From positions 43,004 to 107,003 of the forward strand of contig DGTS01000018.1 of assembly GCA_002394385.1 (NCBI GenBank): a stretch of DNA of 64,000 bases, read 5' to 3'. The notes below the pieces were generated by a model that searched no databases, had not been told where the DNA came from, and was given only the letters and a program-made list of their open reading frames with translations. Both the position numbers and the translations under genes were made by a program. The number at the start of each line of letters is the position of its first letter. The stretch's first letter is position 1. The stretch comes from Prevotella sp. UBA4330 (GTDB taxonomy: Bacteria; Bacteroidota; Bacteroidia; Bacteroidales; Bacteroidaceae). Positions 1-8,666 of this stretch are shown piece after piece.

Positions 1-241
1 TGAGGTTTATCTGCAACTGCGACAGATGGTCCTTACCTATGGACACGTTGCACAGCGAACCGAAGCCCGTGGTGACACCATATATCGGCTCGCCATTCCT
101 TGCAATCTTCTTGTCGAGGTAGTTGCGGCAACGCTTTATGCGCTGTTTGGCATCCTCGCTGAGTTCTATTTTATAGTTGTTGTATATTATTTCGCCCACC
201 TGTTCGATGGTGAGATGTTCTGCGCTTATTTGATGAATCAT
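1..241 (-). CDS. hutH: Histidine ammonia-lyase, N-terminal part (cut by window edge)
   Basis: Histidine ammonia-lyase removes ammonia from L-histidine to give urocanate, the first step of histidine degradation in the cytoplasm. Only the first 80 codons are inside the window. The translation from the ATG at 239-241 contains PIYGVTTGFGSLCN, the conserved N-terminal signature of the lyase family that carries the catalytic tyrosine region. The MIO-forming Ala-Ser-Gly lies beyond the edge and cannot be checked. It sits 25 bp downstream of hutU on the same strand, so it is the third gene of a hut operon. Family assignment is firm; integrity of the rest of the gene is unknown. Confidence 0.9.
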   Translation of the reverse strand, partial: MIHQISAEHLTIEQVGEIIYNNYKIELSEDAKQRIKRCRNYLDKKIARNGEPIYGVTTGFGSLCNVSIGKDHLSQLQINL

Positions 242-266
242 AACTTAGGAGTTAGAAGTTGGAAGT

Positions 267-2273
267 CTATAAATTGTTTATTATCTCGTCATCGACGATG
301 TTAGGGAGTGTCACTCTCAGTCCTGGGGTGCGTTCCATCTCGCGTTTAATGGCATCAATAGACCCTTTGTTGCGAGCCCATGAGCGGCGGGCAATGCCGT
401 TGTTGACATCCCAGAAGAGCATTTCGCGTATCTTGCGGTCTGACTCTTCACTGCCGTCAATCACCATTCCGAATCCGCCGTTTATTACTTCACCCCATCC
501 TACGCCACCGCCGTTGTGGATGCTCACCCACGTTGCACCGCGGAACGAGTCGCCAATGACGTTCTGCACCGCCATGTCGGCACAGAACTGCGAGCCATCG
601 TATATGTTTGAGGTCTCGCGGAACGGCGAGTCGGTGCCCGAAACGTCGTGATGGTCTCTGCCAAGAACAACCGGACGGCTTATCTCTCTGCGTCGTATGG
701 CATCGTTGAAGGCCAGTGCAATCCTCGTTCGTCCCTCTGCATCGGCATACAGTATGCGTGCCTGCGAACCCACGACGAGATGGTTCTTGCCCGCCTCGCG
801 TATCCAGTGGAGGTTGTCTGCCAGTTGTCCCTTGATGTCGTCGGGCGCATTCTGAAGCATGTCGTCGAGCACTTCAGCAGCCAGACGGTCGGTAACGGCG
901 AGGTCTTCTGCCTTGCATGACGAGCACACCCAGCGGAAAGGACCGAAGCCATAGTCGAAGAACATCGGTCCCATGATGTCCTGAACATACGACGGATAAC
1001 GGAACTTGCCCTCGCGGTCTTTGTCCCAGATGTCGGCGCCTGCCCTTCCTGCGGTGAGGAGGAAGGCGTTGCCATAGTCGAAGAAATACATTCCGCGTGC
1101 CGTAATCTTGTTTATCGCGTCCACCTGACGGCGCAGCGAGGCATACACCTTTTCCTTGAAGAGGTCGGGCTGCTCAGCCATCATCTGCTTCGACTCCTCA
1201 AGCGTCATGCCTACAGGATAGTAACCGCCGGCAAAGGCGTTGTGAAGAGAGGTCTGGTCGCTGCCGAGATCCACCCTGATTTCTTCTTCAGCGAGCCGTT
1301 CCCACAGGTCAACTATGTTTCCGACGTATGCCATCGACACCACATGATGCTCGCTGACGGCCCTGCGGATGGCTGGTATCAGTTCGTCCAGATTGTCGTG
1401 CAACTCGTCAACCCAGCCCTGCTCGTATCGTTTCTGGGCAGCAAGGGGGTTAATCTCTGCCACCACACTCACCACACCGGCAATGTTACCGGCCTTTGGC
1501 TGTGCTCCCGACATTCCTCCCAGTCCGCTGCTGACGAACAGCGGGATGCGCTCCGGATGGTCGCCCATCACCTTGCGGGCGGCATTGAGCACCGTGATGG
1601 TTGTGCCGTGAACGATGCCCTGCGGTCCGATATACATGTAAGAGCCTGCTGTCATCTGCCCATACTGGCTGACGCCAAGCGCATTGTCGCGCTCCCAGTC
1701 GTCGGGTTTGCTATAATTTGGAATCACCATGCCATTGGTTACCACCACTCTCGGTGCCGTCTTGTGCGACGGGAAGAGCCCCAGAGGATGGCCGCTGTAC
1801 ATCACGAGCGTTTGCTCGTCGGTCATCTCCGACAGGTATTTCATCGTCAGTCGGTACTGCGCCCAGTTCTGGAACACCGCTCCGTTGCCTCCGTATGTTA
1901 TCAGTTCGTGCGGATGCTGAGCCACCGCCTTGTCCAGATTGTTCTGTATCATCATCATGATAGCAGCCGCCTGCTCCGAACGGTGCGGGTATTCGTCGAT
2001 GGGACGCGCGTGCATGTCGTATGTCGGACGGAAACGATACATGTAGATGCGCCCATACTTGCGCAGTTCCTCGGAAAACTCTGGTGCCAGCGCTGCGTGC
2101 ATCTCCTTAGGGAAATAGCGCAGGGCATTGCGCAGGGCGAGCCGTTTCTCGTCAGCGGTAAGTATGTCCTTGCGCTTCGGCGCATGGTTTATTGTCGTGT
2201 CGTAGGGTGGCATTTCGGGCAGAGTCTGCGGTATCCCAGCCCGTATCTCTTGTGCAAATTCTTCTTTGTTCAT
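267..2273 (-). CDS. hutU: Urocanate hydratase
   Basis: Urocanase adds water to urocanate to give 4-imidazolone-5-propionate, using tightly bound NAD+ as an electrophile. The 668-residue product carries the family blocks ITYGGNGAVFQNWAQY, SSGLGGMSGAQPKA (dinucleotide-binding region), GPFRWVCSS, and NGGGVGWGEVINGGFG near the C-terminus. It is about 110 residues longer than the Pseudomonas enzyme and matches the long urocanase type known in Bacteroidetes. The gene starts 2 bp after the stop of the formiminotransferase gene and is followed by hutH, so the three are probably cotranscribed. The imidazolonepropionase gene (hutI), needed for the next step, is not in the visible part. Confidence 0.95.
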   Translation of the reverse strand: MNKEEFAQEIRAGIPQTLPEMPPYDTTINHAPKRKDILTADEKRLALRNALRYFPKEMHAALAPEFSEELRKYGRIYMYRFRPTYDMHARPIDEYPHRSEQAAAIMMMIQNNLDKAVAQHPHELITYGGNGAVFQNWAQYRLTMKYLSEMTDEQTLVMYSGHPLGLFPSHKTAPRVVVTNGMVIPNYSKPDDWERDNALGVSQYGQMTAGSYMYIGPQGIVHGTTITVLNAARKVMGDHPERIPLFVSSGLGGMSGAQPKAGNIAGVVSVVAEINPLAAQKRYEQGWVDELHDNLDELIPAIRRAVSEHHVVSMAYVGNIVDLWERLAEEEIRVDLGSDQTSLHNAFAGGYYPVGMTLEESKQMMAEQPDLFKEKVYASLRRQVDAINKITARGMYFFDYGNAFLLTAGRAGADIWDKDREGKFRYPSYVQDIMGPMFFDYGFGPFRWVCSSCKAEDLAVTDRLAAEVLDDMLQNAPDDIKGQLADNLHWIREAGKNHLVVGSQARILYADAEGRTRIALAFNDAIRRREISRPVVLGRDHHDVSGTDSPFRETSNIYDGSQFCADMAVQNVIGDSFRGATWVSIHNGGGVGWGEVINGGFGMVIDGSEESDRKIREMLFWDVNNGIARRSWARNKGSIDAIKREMERTPGLRVTLPNIVDDEIINNL

Positions 2274-2275
2274 AA

Positions 2276-3988
2276 TTATATTCCGTTTATCACATTTCCA
2301 ACAATTTTCAATATACTTGTTTCTTCTTCGTCAGCCTTTGCCATCAAGTGTTCTGCTTCAGCCACGAGGGCATCGCTGGTGGCACGGTCTTTCAGCGACG
2401 CAGCGTTAATCTTGACATTCAGTCCGGCACCAAGCACGGCGGCACGCGCCGCCAAAGCACCGACACCTGCATCCGAAACGCTGTTGGGGTTGCCCGTCTC
2501 TGCCATAGCACGGCATATCTCGAAGGCTGCGAAAGATGCTTTCATCGTGCGCAGAGGCACCTGAGCGGCATAGAGAGTGGCATCTTGTATCGCCTTGCTG
2601 CGCGCCGCCTTGTCTTCCTCAGTCTTTTTAGGCATACCGAACGCGGCCATGATGCGGTTGAACGCCTCGGTGTCCTCGTCAACCAGATGGAGCAGTTCGC
2701 CGATTAAAGACTGTCCCTTGTCTGCCCAAGCAGAGAACTCAGGACAGCGGCTGTCCCATCCCGCTTTGTGCGATGAGAGGTTGGCCACCATCGTGCCGAG
2801 CGCCGCTCCCAGCACTCCCATATATGCCGCGATGGTTCCTCCGCCCGGGGCAGGACTCTCGCGAGAGGTCTCCTGGGCGAAATCTCTTACCGAAAGGTCG
2901 GCAAGCAGCGGCTTCTTCTCTGCGTCTTCGAGCAGATATTCAATCACTTTCTCACGCGGATTGAACGGTCTCAGGTCTTCAAGTCCGAGCGACTTCACGG
3001 CAATCAGAATGATGTCCTGCTCAGGAATGCCCGTCGAGCGGTTCTGCTTCTCAAGGAAATAGCGGCCCGCCTCGATAAGCACACGCTTCGGAATGAGGCC
3101 TACAATCTCTGTTCCCGTCACGCGGATGCCTCGGTTTTGCGCACAACGGCACACCTCGTCGAACGCCACGTGCAACGGAGTGACATTGATGTTGGTGATG
3201 TTCATCGACACCTGAGCAATCTTGTATTCGTCTATAAACCAACCTATTGCCTTGGTTGATTTAAGTGTTCCTGGCTGCATAATGGTGTTGCCGTCGGCAT
3301 CTTTCTTTGGCTTGCCAGTGATGGGGTCGCCCTCGCGCACAGGTCTTCCTTTCTCGCGAACGTCAAAGGCGATGGCATTGGCGCGGCGAGTGGAAGTGGT
3401 GTTAAGGTTGAAGTTCACCGCAATGAGGAAGTCGCGGGCACCAACGGCAATGCAACCAGTGCGTGCCACATGCTCGTCAAGTGGACGCGCGCCGAAGTCT
3501 GGCTGCTTGCCGGGCGTTGAAAGTTTCTCTGCCAGAGCCTCATATTCACCCTCGCGGCACACAGCGAGGTTACGGCGCTCCTCGGTGAACGCCGCCGCTT
3601 CATAGCAATAGCATGGTATCTGTAGTTCGTCGGCAATGCGCTTTGCCAGTTCGCGAGCCATCTGCGCACACTCCTCCAGCGTGACACCAGCCACCGGTAT
3701 CAGCGGAAGCACATCGGTGGCACCCATTCGCGGGTGAGCACCGTGATGCTGGCGCATGTCTATCACCTCGCCAGCCTTCTTCACACTTCTGAACGCCGCC
3801 TCAACCACTGCTTCGGGTTCGCCAACAAAGGTGACAACGGTGCGGTTGGTAGCCTCGCCCGGGTCAACATCGAGCAGTCTTACGCCGTCAACGCTCTCCA
3901 CCTCGTCTGTAATCTGTTTGATAACACTCATGTCGCGCCCTTCACTGAAGTTGGGCACGCACTCAATGATGCGTTTCATGTCGTTCAT
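2276..3988 (-). CDS. ftcD: Glutamate formiminotransferase / formimidoyl-THF cyclodeaminase fusion
   Basis: This bifunctional enzyme moves the formimino group of formiminoglutamate, the late product of histidine degradation, to tetrahydrofolate and then deaminates it to methenyl-THF. The 570-residue protein has the formiminotransferase domain at about residues 1-335 (IIECVPNFSEGRD at the start, HHGAHPRMGATDV, then VAVKSLGLEDLRPF) and the cyclodeaminase domain from about 345 on (ESPAPGGGTIAAYMG, and a helical C-terminus). It is first in the ftcD-hutU-hutH operon, with a Bacteroidetes promoter upstream at 4019-4050. An internal start three codons later (3979) is possible. The one-carbon unit produced could feed purine synthesis, for which purT lies at 44 kb. 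Confidence 0.93.
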   Translation of the reverse strand: MNDMKRIIECVPNFSEGRDMSVIKQITDEVESVDGVRLLDVDPGEATNRTVVTFVGEPEAVVEAAFRSVKKAGEVIDMRQHHGAHPRMGATDVLPLIPVAGVTLEECAQMARELAKRIADELQIPCYCYEAAAFTEERRNLAVCREGEYEALAEKLSTPGKQPDFGARPLDEHVARTGCIAVGARDFLIAVNFNLNTTSTRRANAIAFDVREKGRPVREGDPITGKPKKDADGNTIMQPGTLKSTKAIGWFIDEYKIAQVSMNITNINVTPLHVAFDEVCRCAQNRGIRVTGTEIVGLIPKRVLIEAGRYFLEKQNRSTGIPEQDIILIAVKSLGLEDLRPFNPREKVIEYLLEDAEKKPLLADLSVRDFAQETSRESPAPGGGTIAAYMGVLGAALGTMVANLSSHKAGWDSRCPEFSAWADKGQSLIGELLHLVDEDTEAFNRIMAAFGMPKKTEEDKAARSKAIQDATLYAAQVPLRTMKASFAAFEICRAMAETGNPNSVSDAGVGALAARAAVLGAGLNVKINAASLKDRATSDALVAEAEHLMAKADEEETSILKIVGNVINGI

Positions 3989-4018
3989 ATATTAAATTAG
4001 GTAACAGAATATTTTCTG

Positions 4019-4050
4019 CAAATATAAAACATTTCAACCAAACTACCAAA
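4019..4050 (-). promoter_or_regulatory. Promoter of the ftcD-hutU-hutH operon
   Basis: On the minus strand a TATATTTG box (4019-4026) has TTTG (4047-4050) 20 bp upstream, matching the Bacteroidetes sigma-ABfr consensus TTTG-N19-21-TAnnTTTG. The ATG of ftcD follows 30 bp downstream. Confidence 0.65.
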
Positions 4051-4090
4051 CTACCATGACTTTTTTTCTAATAAAGCATCAATCGCAAAG

Positions 4091-4156
4091 TAATATAGCC
4101 TATTTTACTCAGTAATATAGCCTATTTTGGTCAGCAATATAGCCTATTTTACCTAA
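4091..4156. repeat. 22-bp tandem repeat, family A, copy 1 (3 units)
   Basis: Three consecutive 22-bp units (4091-4112, 4113-4134, 4135-4156) share the core AATATAGCCTATTTT and differ mainly in the last 6 bases. Related arrays lie at 39148-39213 and 55689-55732, where the central base of the core is G (ATAGGCTAT). The core is an odd-length quasi-palindrome. It occupies the gap between the divergently read hut promoter and the nadB terminator. No spacers are present, so this is not a CRISPR array. Confidence 0.85.
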
Positions 4157-4201
4157 CACCACTATATGTCATGGAAAACGAAACCAATGATAAAAGAAAA
4201 C

Positions 4202-4238
4202 GAAACCGGCGGTTTAGAAGACCCCAACCGCCGGTTTC
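4202..4238 (-). terminator. Terminator after nadB
   Basis: A perfect 13-bp stem (4202-4214 with 4226-4238, core ACCGGCGGT) has an 11-nt loop. On the minus strand it is followed by a T-rich stretch (GTTTTCTTTTATC), as expected for intrinsic termination of nadB, whose stop codon is at 4257. Confidence 0.85.
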
Positions 4239-4256
4239 ATATTGCAGAAGTATGTG

Positions 4257-5846
4257 TTATTTCTCGTCGTAAGCGTGAAGTGGATAGTCGATAGTGAAGT
4301 GCAGACCGCGGCACTCCTTGCGCTCGATGGCCTGGCGCGTGATGAGATAGCCCACGTTTATCATGTTGCGGAGTTCGCAGATGTCACGGCTCGCCTTGAC
4401 ACGTTTGAAGAGGTTTTCGGTCTCTTCATAGAGCATGTCGAGACGGTCCCACGCACGCTTCAGTCGGAGGTCGCTGCGCACGATGCCTACATAGTTGGAC
4501 ATTATCTCGCCCACCTCCTTCACGCTCTGCGTGATGAGCACTTTCTCCTCGTTGGTCATTGTCCCCTCGTCGTTCCACTCGGGTATCTTGTCGTTGAAGT
4601 CGTAAAGGTCAACATGCTCAAGAGAGTGTTTGGCAGCAGCATCGGCATACACGACAGCCTCTATGAGCGAGTTGCTTGCCAGACGGTTGCCGCCATGCAG
4701 TCCGGTGCATGCGCACTCGCCGATGGCATAGAGTCGCTGAATGCTGGAGCATCCGTTGAGGTCCACCTTGATGCCGCCGCACATATAGTGAGCCGCAGGG
4801 CGCACGGGGATATAGTCCTTCGTGATGTCTATGCCGAGTGTCTTGCACTTCACGTAGATATTTGGGAAGTGATGGCGCGTCTCTTCGGGGTCTTTATGCG
4901 TTACGTCAAGGCATACATGAGAGAGTCCGTGAATCTTCATCTCCTTGTCAATGGCGCGTGCCACGATGTCGCGTGGCGCCAAAGACAGGCGCTCGTCATA
5001 TTTCTCCATGAACGACTCTCCAGTAGGCAGACGGAGTATTCCGCCGTAGCCGCGCATCGCCTCGGTAATGAGGAAGGCGGGATGTGTCTCGCCCGGCGAA
5101 TAGAGTGCTGTGGGATGGAACTGCACGAACTCCATGTCCTGCACCGTACCCTTGGCACGATAAACCATAGCCTCGCCGTCGCCAGTGGCGATGATGGGGT
5201 TGGTAGTGGTCTGATAAACCGCTCCACAGCCGCCAGTACACATTAAAGTGACTTTCGAGAGATATGTGTCAACCTTCTGGGTGTCAGGGTTTAACACATA
5301 AGCACCATAGCAGTTAATGTATGGAGTACGGCGTGTAACGCGCGCACCGAGATGGTGTTGCGTAATAATCTCTACAGCGAAGTGATTCTCCTTGATTTCA
5401 ATGTCGGGACAGTTGCGCACTGCCTCCATCAATCCACGTTGTATTTCGGCACCAGTGTCGTCGGCATGATGAAGGATGCGGAACTCCGAATGGCCTCCCT
5501 CACGATGAAGGTCGAATGTTCCATCGTCCTTCTTATCGAAGTTGACTCCCCACTCCACAAGTTCCTTTATCTGTTCGGGCGCATTGCGAACCACCTGCTC
5601 CACGGCAGCGCGGTCGCTGATATAGTCGCCCGCTATCATTGTGTCTTCAATGTGCTTTTCAAAGTTGTCAAGTTCAAGATTAGTAACAGAGGCGACACCG
5701 CCTTGAGCAAATGATGTGTTAGCCTCATCGAGAGCAGTCTTGCATATCATGCAAATCTTGCCTTTCTTGGCGCGTGCCACCTTCAGGGCATAACTCATGC
5801 CTGCCACACCGGCGCCAATAATGAGAAAGTCGTATTTGTAAACCAT
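4257..5846 (-). CDS. nadB: L-aspartate oxidase
   Basis: NadB is an FAD enzyme that oxidises L-aspartate to iminoaspartate, the first step of de novo NAD synthesis. The 529-residue protein has the FAD-binding GAGVAGMSYAL motif at residues 11-21, SFAQGGVASV, the EFVQFHPTAL block, and RPAAHYMCGGIKVDLNG in the capping/active-site region, ending in the helical C-terminal domain typical of the succinate dehydrogenase/NadB family. Length is normal. Fumarate reductase flavoproteins are related, but the short size and the HYMCGGI block favour NadB. It stands alone here: nadA and nadC are not neighbours. A TAAATTTG box at 5876-5883 may be its promoter. Confidence 0.94.
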   Translation of the reverse strand: MVYKYDFLIIGAGVAGMSYALKVARAKKGKICMICKTALDEANTSFAQGGVASVTNLELDNFEKHIEDTMIAGDYISDRAAVEQVVRNAPEQIKELVEWGVNFDKKDDGTFDLHREGGHSEFRILHHADDTGAEIQRGLMEAVRNCPDIEIKENHFAVEIITQHHLGARVTRRTPYINCYGAYVLNPDTQKVDTYLSKVTLMCTGGCGAVYQTTTNPIIATGDGEAMVYRAKGTVQDMEFVQFHPTALYSPGETHPAFLITEAMRGYGGILRLPTGESFMEKYDERLSLAPRDIVARAIDKEMKIHGLSHVCLDVTHKDPEETRHHFPNIYVKCKTLGIDITKDYIPVRPAAHYMCGGIKVDLNGCSSIQRLYAIGECACTGLHGGNRLASNSLIEAVVYADAAAKHSLEHVDLYDFNDKIPEWNDEGTMTNEEKVLITQSVKEVGEIMSNYVGIVRSDLRLKRAWDRLDMLYEETENLFKRVKASRDICELRNMINVGYLITRQAIERKECRGLHFTIDYPLHAYDEK

Positions 5847-5875
5847 AGATTAGAATGTTTAGCATTTTATGCGTG

Positions 5876-5883
5876 CAAATTTA
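5876..5883 (-). promoter_or_regulatory. Probable -7 box of nadB
   Basis: TAAATTTG on the minus strand, 29 bp before the nadB ATG, fits TAnnTTTG. No clear TTTG -33 element is visible upstream. Confidence 0.45.
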
Positions 5884-5991
5884 ATATAATTCATCGTAAC
5901 GAACGAAGATTTTGCGATTTTTCTGTAACTTTATGACTGCTTAGCCCGAAGTTAGGCTGCACCTCAACAATGAAAATTAACTTACATTTAT

Positions 5992-6022
5992 TTTGTATTG
6001 TCTTCGGTTTGCACTAACTTTG
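5992..6022 (+). promoter_or_regulatory. Extended promoter, copy 1 (PH-domain gene)
   Basis: TTTG (5992-5995), 19 bp spacer, TAACTTTG (6015-6022). The spacer contains GGTTTGCAC directly before the -7 box. The stretch from 5985 on is almost identical to that at 39427 and closely similar to the minus-strand promoter at 8636-8666. Only 10 nt separate the -7 box from the ATG at 6033, so the transcript should be leaderless or nearly so. Confidence 0.8.
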
Positions 6023-6032
6023 CAGCAGAAAG

Positions 6033-6404
6033 ATGAAAAGAAGTTTCGAACATCGCGTCTCGTGGGTGGAGATAGCAGGTACTGTTGTGCTTGCTTTGAC
6101 AGCATTGTGGTTCTTGTGGCATCGTTCACCGGTGAACATCATTGTGGGATGTGCGTTCACAGTGGTTGTGGTCTCGGTTATCGACAGGTTGTTGCATACC
6201 ACTTACATTGTGGATAACGGCACACTTACAATAGAGCGTGGGCGCTTCGGCAGTAAGAGGACCATCAGCCTGGAGGATATTGAGCGTGTGGAGAAGGTGA
6301 AGACACTTTTCACGCATTATGTCCTGGTTGAATACTCTGGCATGAAACATGCTGCAATAAGCACAATAAACGAGGACGCTTTTATAAAAACCATTGAACA
6401 ATAA
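6033..6404 (+). CDS. Small membrane protein with bacterial PH-like domain
   Basis: The 123-residue product has a basic N-terminus, two hydrophobic segments at about residues 10-28 and 33-48, and a C-terminal soluble part beginning THYIVDNGTLTIERG-like (TYIVDNGTLTI) and continuing ISLEDIERVEKV. That pattern is typical of small bacterial PH (bPH) domain membrane proteins of unknown role. The start follows directly on a strong promoter. It is followed 10 bp later by the DD-carboxypeptidase gene and is probably cotranscribed with it. Role is not known; an envelope function is inferred from the neighbour only. Confidence 0.7.
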   Translation: MKRSFEHRVSWVEIAGTVVLALTALWFLWHRSPVNIIVGCAFTVVVVSVIDRLLHTTYIVDNGTLTIERGRFGSKRTISLEDIERVEKVKTLFTHYVLVEYSGMKHAAISTINEDAFIKTIEQ

Positions 6405-6414
6405 AACGAGAAGT

Positions 6415-7626
6415 ATGAAAGCAAAGAACATCATATTGGCAACAGTAATGTGTCTGGCTACAATAAGCGCCAAGGCACAAGGCTACTGGGTGAACGACTC
6501 CACGGCACCCAACTACCAAGAGAGCAACTACTCTGAACCCGCATGGGAGGACAAGATTGTTGACCGCATGGACGAACTCTTGAAGAGCAGCATCTTCAGG
6601 ACGTCAACCGTTGGCATCGAGATATACGACATAACAGCAGGAAAACTGCTTTACACTTATAACGAAAGCCAGTCGATGCGTCCGGCAAGCACACAGAAAG
6701 TGCTCACCGCCGTGACAGCACTCGACCGTCTTGGAGGATACTATGAATTCAAGACACGTCTATATTATAATGGTGAGATAGCAGACGGCGTGCTTAATGG
6801 AGACCTCTACTGCATAGGAGGTTTCGACCCTGCGTTCAACGCCGACGACCTGGAGTCGTTCGTCAACGCAGTTCGCGAGGCTGGCATCGAGACTATCAGC
6901 GGCGGCATCTATGCCGACCTTCACTTCAAAGACGACGGCCGACTGGGCGAAGGATGGTGCTGGGACGACGACAACCCGACGCTTACGCCGCTGATGGTTG
7001 CCAAGAAAGACAACTTCTTGCAGCGTTTCTCGTCTATGCTAAGACAACGCGGAATAACAGTCCAAGGCTCTACAGGCGAGGCAGACACGCCACCTACAGC
7101 CCAGCAACTGCACATCGTGACTCACTCCATAGACCACATACTGAAACGTATGATGAAGAACAGCGACAACACTTACGCCGAGTCAATGTTCTACCAGTTG
7201 GGAGGTACGGCTAAGCAAGCCAAGGTTTACGTTAATTCTATTATTCAGAGAGTGGGACTCAACCCGTCCGACTATTATGTTGCAGACGGTAGCGGATTGT
7301 CGCTCTACAACTACGTTTCGCCTCACGAGGAAGTGATGTTCCTTCGCTATGCATACGAACACAAGGAGATTTTCGACCATCTATACCCTTCTCTGCCCAT
7401 TGCCGGCGTTGACGGCACGCTGGAGAAGCGAATGCGCGGAACGCATGCCGAGGGCAATGTGCGCGCAAAGACAGGCACCGTGACTGGTGTGAGCGCACTG
7501 GCTGGCTATCTCAACGCGCCCAACAACCACTTCATCTGCTTCTCGATAATAAACATGGGAATACGTCAGGCTGCCACTGGGCGCAACTTCCAAGACCAGG
7601 TATGCGCTGCGTTGTGCAGACCGTAA
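6415..7626 (+). CDS. dacB: D-alanyl-D-alanine carboxypeptidase/endopeptidase, PBP4 (S13) family
   Basis: PBP4-type enzymes trim or cut peptide cross-links of peptidoglycan in the periplasm. The 403-residue protein starts with a signal peptide (MKAKNIILATVMCLATISAKAQG). It has the three penicilloyl-serine transferase motifs in order: STQK (nucleophile Ser and Lys) after SMRPA, SDN in MMKNSDNTYAESM, and KTG in RAKTGTVTGVSALAGYL. The long insert between STQK and SDN is the S13 hallmark. I place the start at ATG 6415 because the alternative upstream TTG (6394) overlaps the previous gene and would disrupt the signal peptide. A long inverted repeat at 7649-7706 follows. Confidence 0.9.
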   Translation: MKAKNIILATVMCLATISAKAQGYWVNDSTAPNYQESNYSEPAWEDKIVDRMDELLKSSIFRTSTVGIEIYDITAGKLLYTYNESQSMRPASTQKVLTAVTALDRLGGYYEFKTRLYYNGEIADGVLNGDLYCIGGFDPAFNADDLESFVNAVREAGIETISGGIYADLHFKDDGRLGEGWCWDDDNPTLTPLMVAKKDNFLQRFSSMLRQRGITVQGSTGEADTPPTAQQLHIVTHSIDHILKRMMKNSDNTYAESMFYQLGGTAKQAKVYVNSIIQRVGLNPSDYYVADGSGLSLYNYVSPHEEVMFLRYAYEHKEIFDHLYPSLPIAGVDGTLEKRMRGTHAEGNVRAKTGTVTGVSALAGYLNAPNNHFICFSIINMGIRQAATGRNFQDQVCAALCRP

Positions 7627-7648
7627 GGTTGAAGGTTGAGAGTTGAGG

Positions 7649-7706
7649 GTTGAGCGTTGAGCGAGGTTAGTCTATATAATAGTGCAAATGTCGCTCAACG
7701 CTCAAC
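7649..7706. terminator. Bidirectional terminator built from GTTGAGN heptads
   Basis: Perfect 16-bp arms (7649-7664 and 7691-7706, GTTGAGCGTTGAGCGA and its complement) enclose a 26-nt loop between two convergent genes. The region 7628-7664 is a run of 7-bp GTTGAGN units, so the hairpin is made from an interspersed heptad tract. A-runs follow toward the minus-strand gene. Confidence 0.6.
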
Positions 7707-7716
7707 TTTTCAACGC

Positions 7717-8625
7717 TCAACTTTCAAAAAACATGCGGGCTAAGAGCATCTTCAGGCGCGTCAACAACGGGATGTTGCCGCTCATTATGCCCCAACGGCC
7801 AGCATAACTGTCCATTCGTTTCAGGCGCACCGGCACCTTATAGCGTGATGTGGCGGTAATCTGAATGTTCAGCACATGGGCATAATACTCTGCAACAAAC
7901 GGCAGAGGCTGATGCCTCATCTGCTCGCGATGTGCCTCAAGATAGTTTATATGCGCGTCGAGCAGGCTCTCGTGGTCGGCAGCACTGCTGTTATGAGTGA
8001 TTCCGTTGGGGTTTTCCACATAGTGATAGGTACCCTGCGATGTTGTCACCACCCTGCCCTTCACGTTCTGAAGCAGCAACGGCAGCGTATGAACATCCTC
8101 AAAGTTTCGGCCAACAGGAAACAAAACCCCATTGAAAACCTCACGTCTGTAAATCTTGTTCCAAGCGTATGTGTGGGCATAGGCATGTCCCCTGAACCAA
8201 TAATCGTCAACATTCTGCCACTCCATGTCTGCGATGCCGAGCGATGCCTCACCGCCGCCAACAGCATGCTTCACGGCGTTGTATTCTATGATTGAGATGC
8301 CCTCGTCATGCATCATGCGCTCAACCAACGGCTTCAGCGTGCCCTCGGCGAGGTAGTCATCAGAGTCAACGAAGGTCAGCAGTTGGCCTTTCGCCATACC
8401 GATGCCTGTATTACGGGCAGCGCTAAGTCCGCCATTCTTCTGGTGCACCACCTTGAAACGTTTATCCTTAGCCACCCATCGCTCGCATATCTCACCGCAT
8501 TTGTCAGGCGAGCCATCATCCACCATAATCACCTCGCAGTCATCCAATCGCTGCGATGCAACGCTTTGCAGACACCTCTCCAGCGTCCGCTCCACTTTAT
8601 ATACAGGTATTATGATGCTCAACAT
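7717..8625 (-). CDS. Family 2 glycosyltransferase
   Basis: GT2 enzymes transfer a sugar from a nucleotide-sugar donor, usually to a surface glycan. The 302-residue product opens with MLSIIIPVYKVERTLERCL, then has the nucleotide-binding DDGSPDKCGEICE, NGGLSAARNTG and the metal-binding DSDDYL (DXD-type) motifs of the GT-A fold. No membrane segment is evident. I use ATG 8625; a TTG 24 nt upstream lies inside the promoter and is rejected. Donor and acceptor cannot be told from sequence. It is monocistronic, not linked to the polysaccharide locus at 42-51 kb, and is read from a near-leaderless promoter. Confidence 0.9.
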   Translation of the reverse strand: MLSIIIPVYKVERTLERCLQSVASQRLDDCEVIMVDDGSPDKCGEICERWVAKDKRFKVVHQKNGGLSAARNTGIGMAKGQLLTFVDSDDYLAEGTLKPLVERMMHDEGISIIEYNAVKHAVGGGEASLGIADMEWQNVDDYWFRGHAYAHTYAWNKIYRREVFNGVLFPVGRNFEDVHTLPLLLQNVKGRVVTTSQGTYHYVENPNGITHNSSAADHESLLDAHINYLEAHREQMRHQPLPFVAEYYAHVLNIQITATSRYKVPVRLKRMDSYAGRWGIMSGNIPLLTRLKMLLARMFFES

Positions 8626-8635
8626 GATTATGGTG

Positions 8636-8666
8636 CAAAGATAGTGCAAACCAAGCGAAATACAAA
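8636..8666 (-). promoter_or_regulatory. Extended promoter, copy 2 (glycosyltransferase)
   Basis: Minus strand: TTTG (8663-8666), 19-bp spacer ending GGTTTGCAC, TATCTTTG (8636-8643), then CACCATAAT and the ATG after only 10 nt. It matches the copies at 5992 and 39434. Confidence 0.8.

Noticed and set aside
1242..2564. Long plus-strand open frame (440 codons) opposite hutU and ftcD
   Set aside because: It is antisense to two well-conserved genes, its translation has no domain signature and is rich in His and Cys as expected for a mirror of GC-rich codons.
4091..4156. Short regularly spaced repeats as a CRISPR array
   Set aside because: Units are contiguous with no unique spacers, and no cas gene is near. 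Same for the arrays at 8800-8947, 28199-28286, 39148-39213 and 55689-55732.
8625..8649. TTG start of the glycosyltransferase 8 codons upstream of 8625
   Set aside because: It lies inside the promoter -7 region, so it would not be on the transcript.
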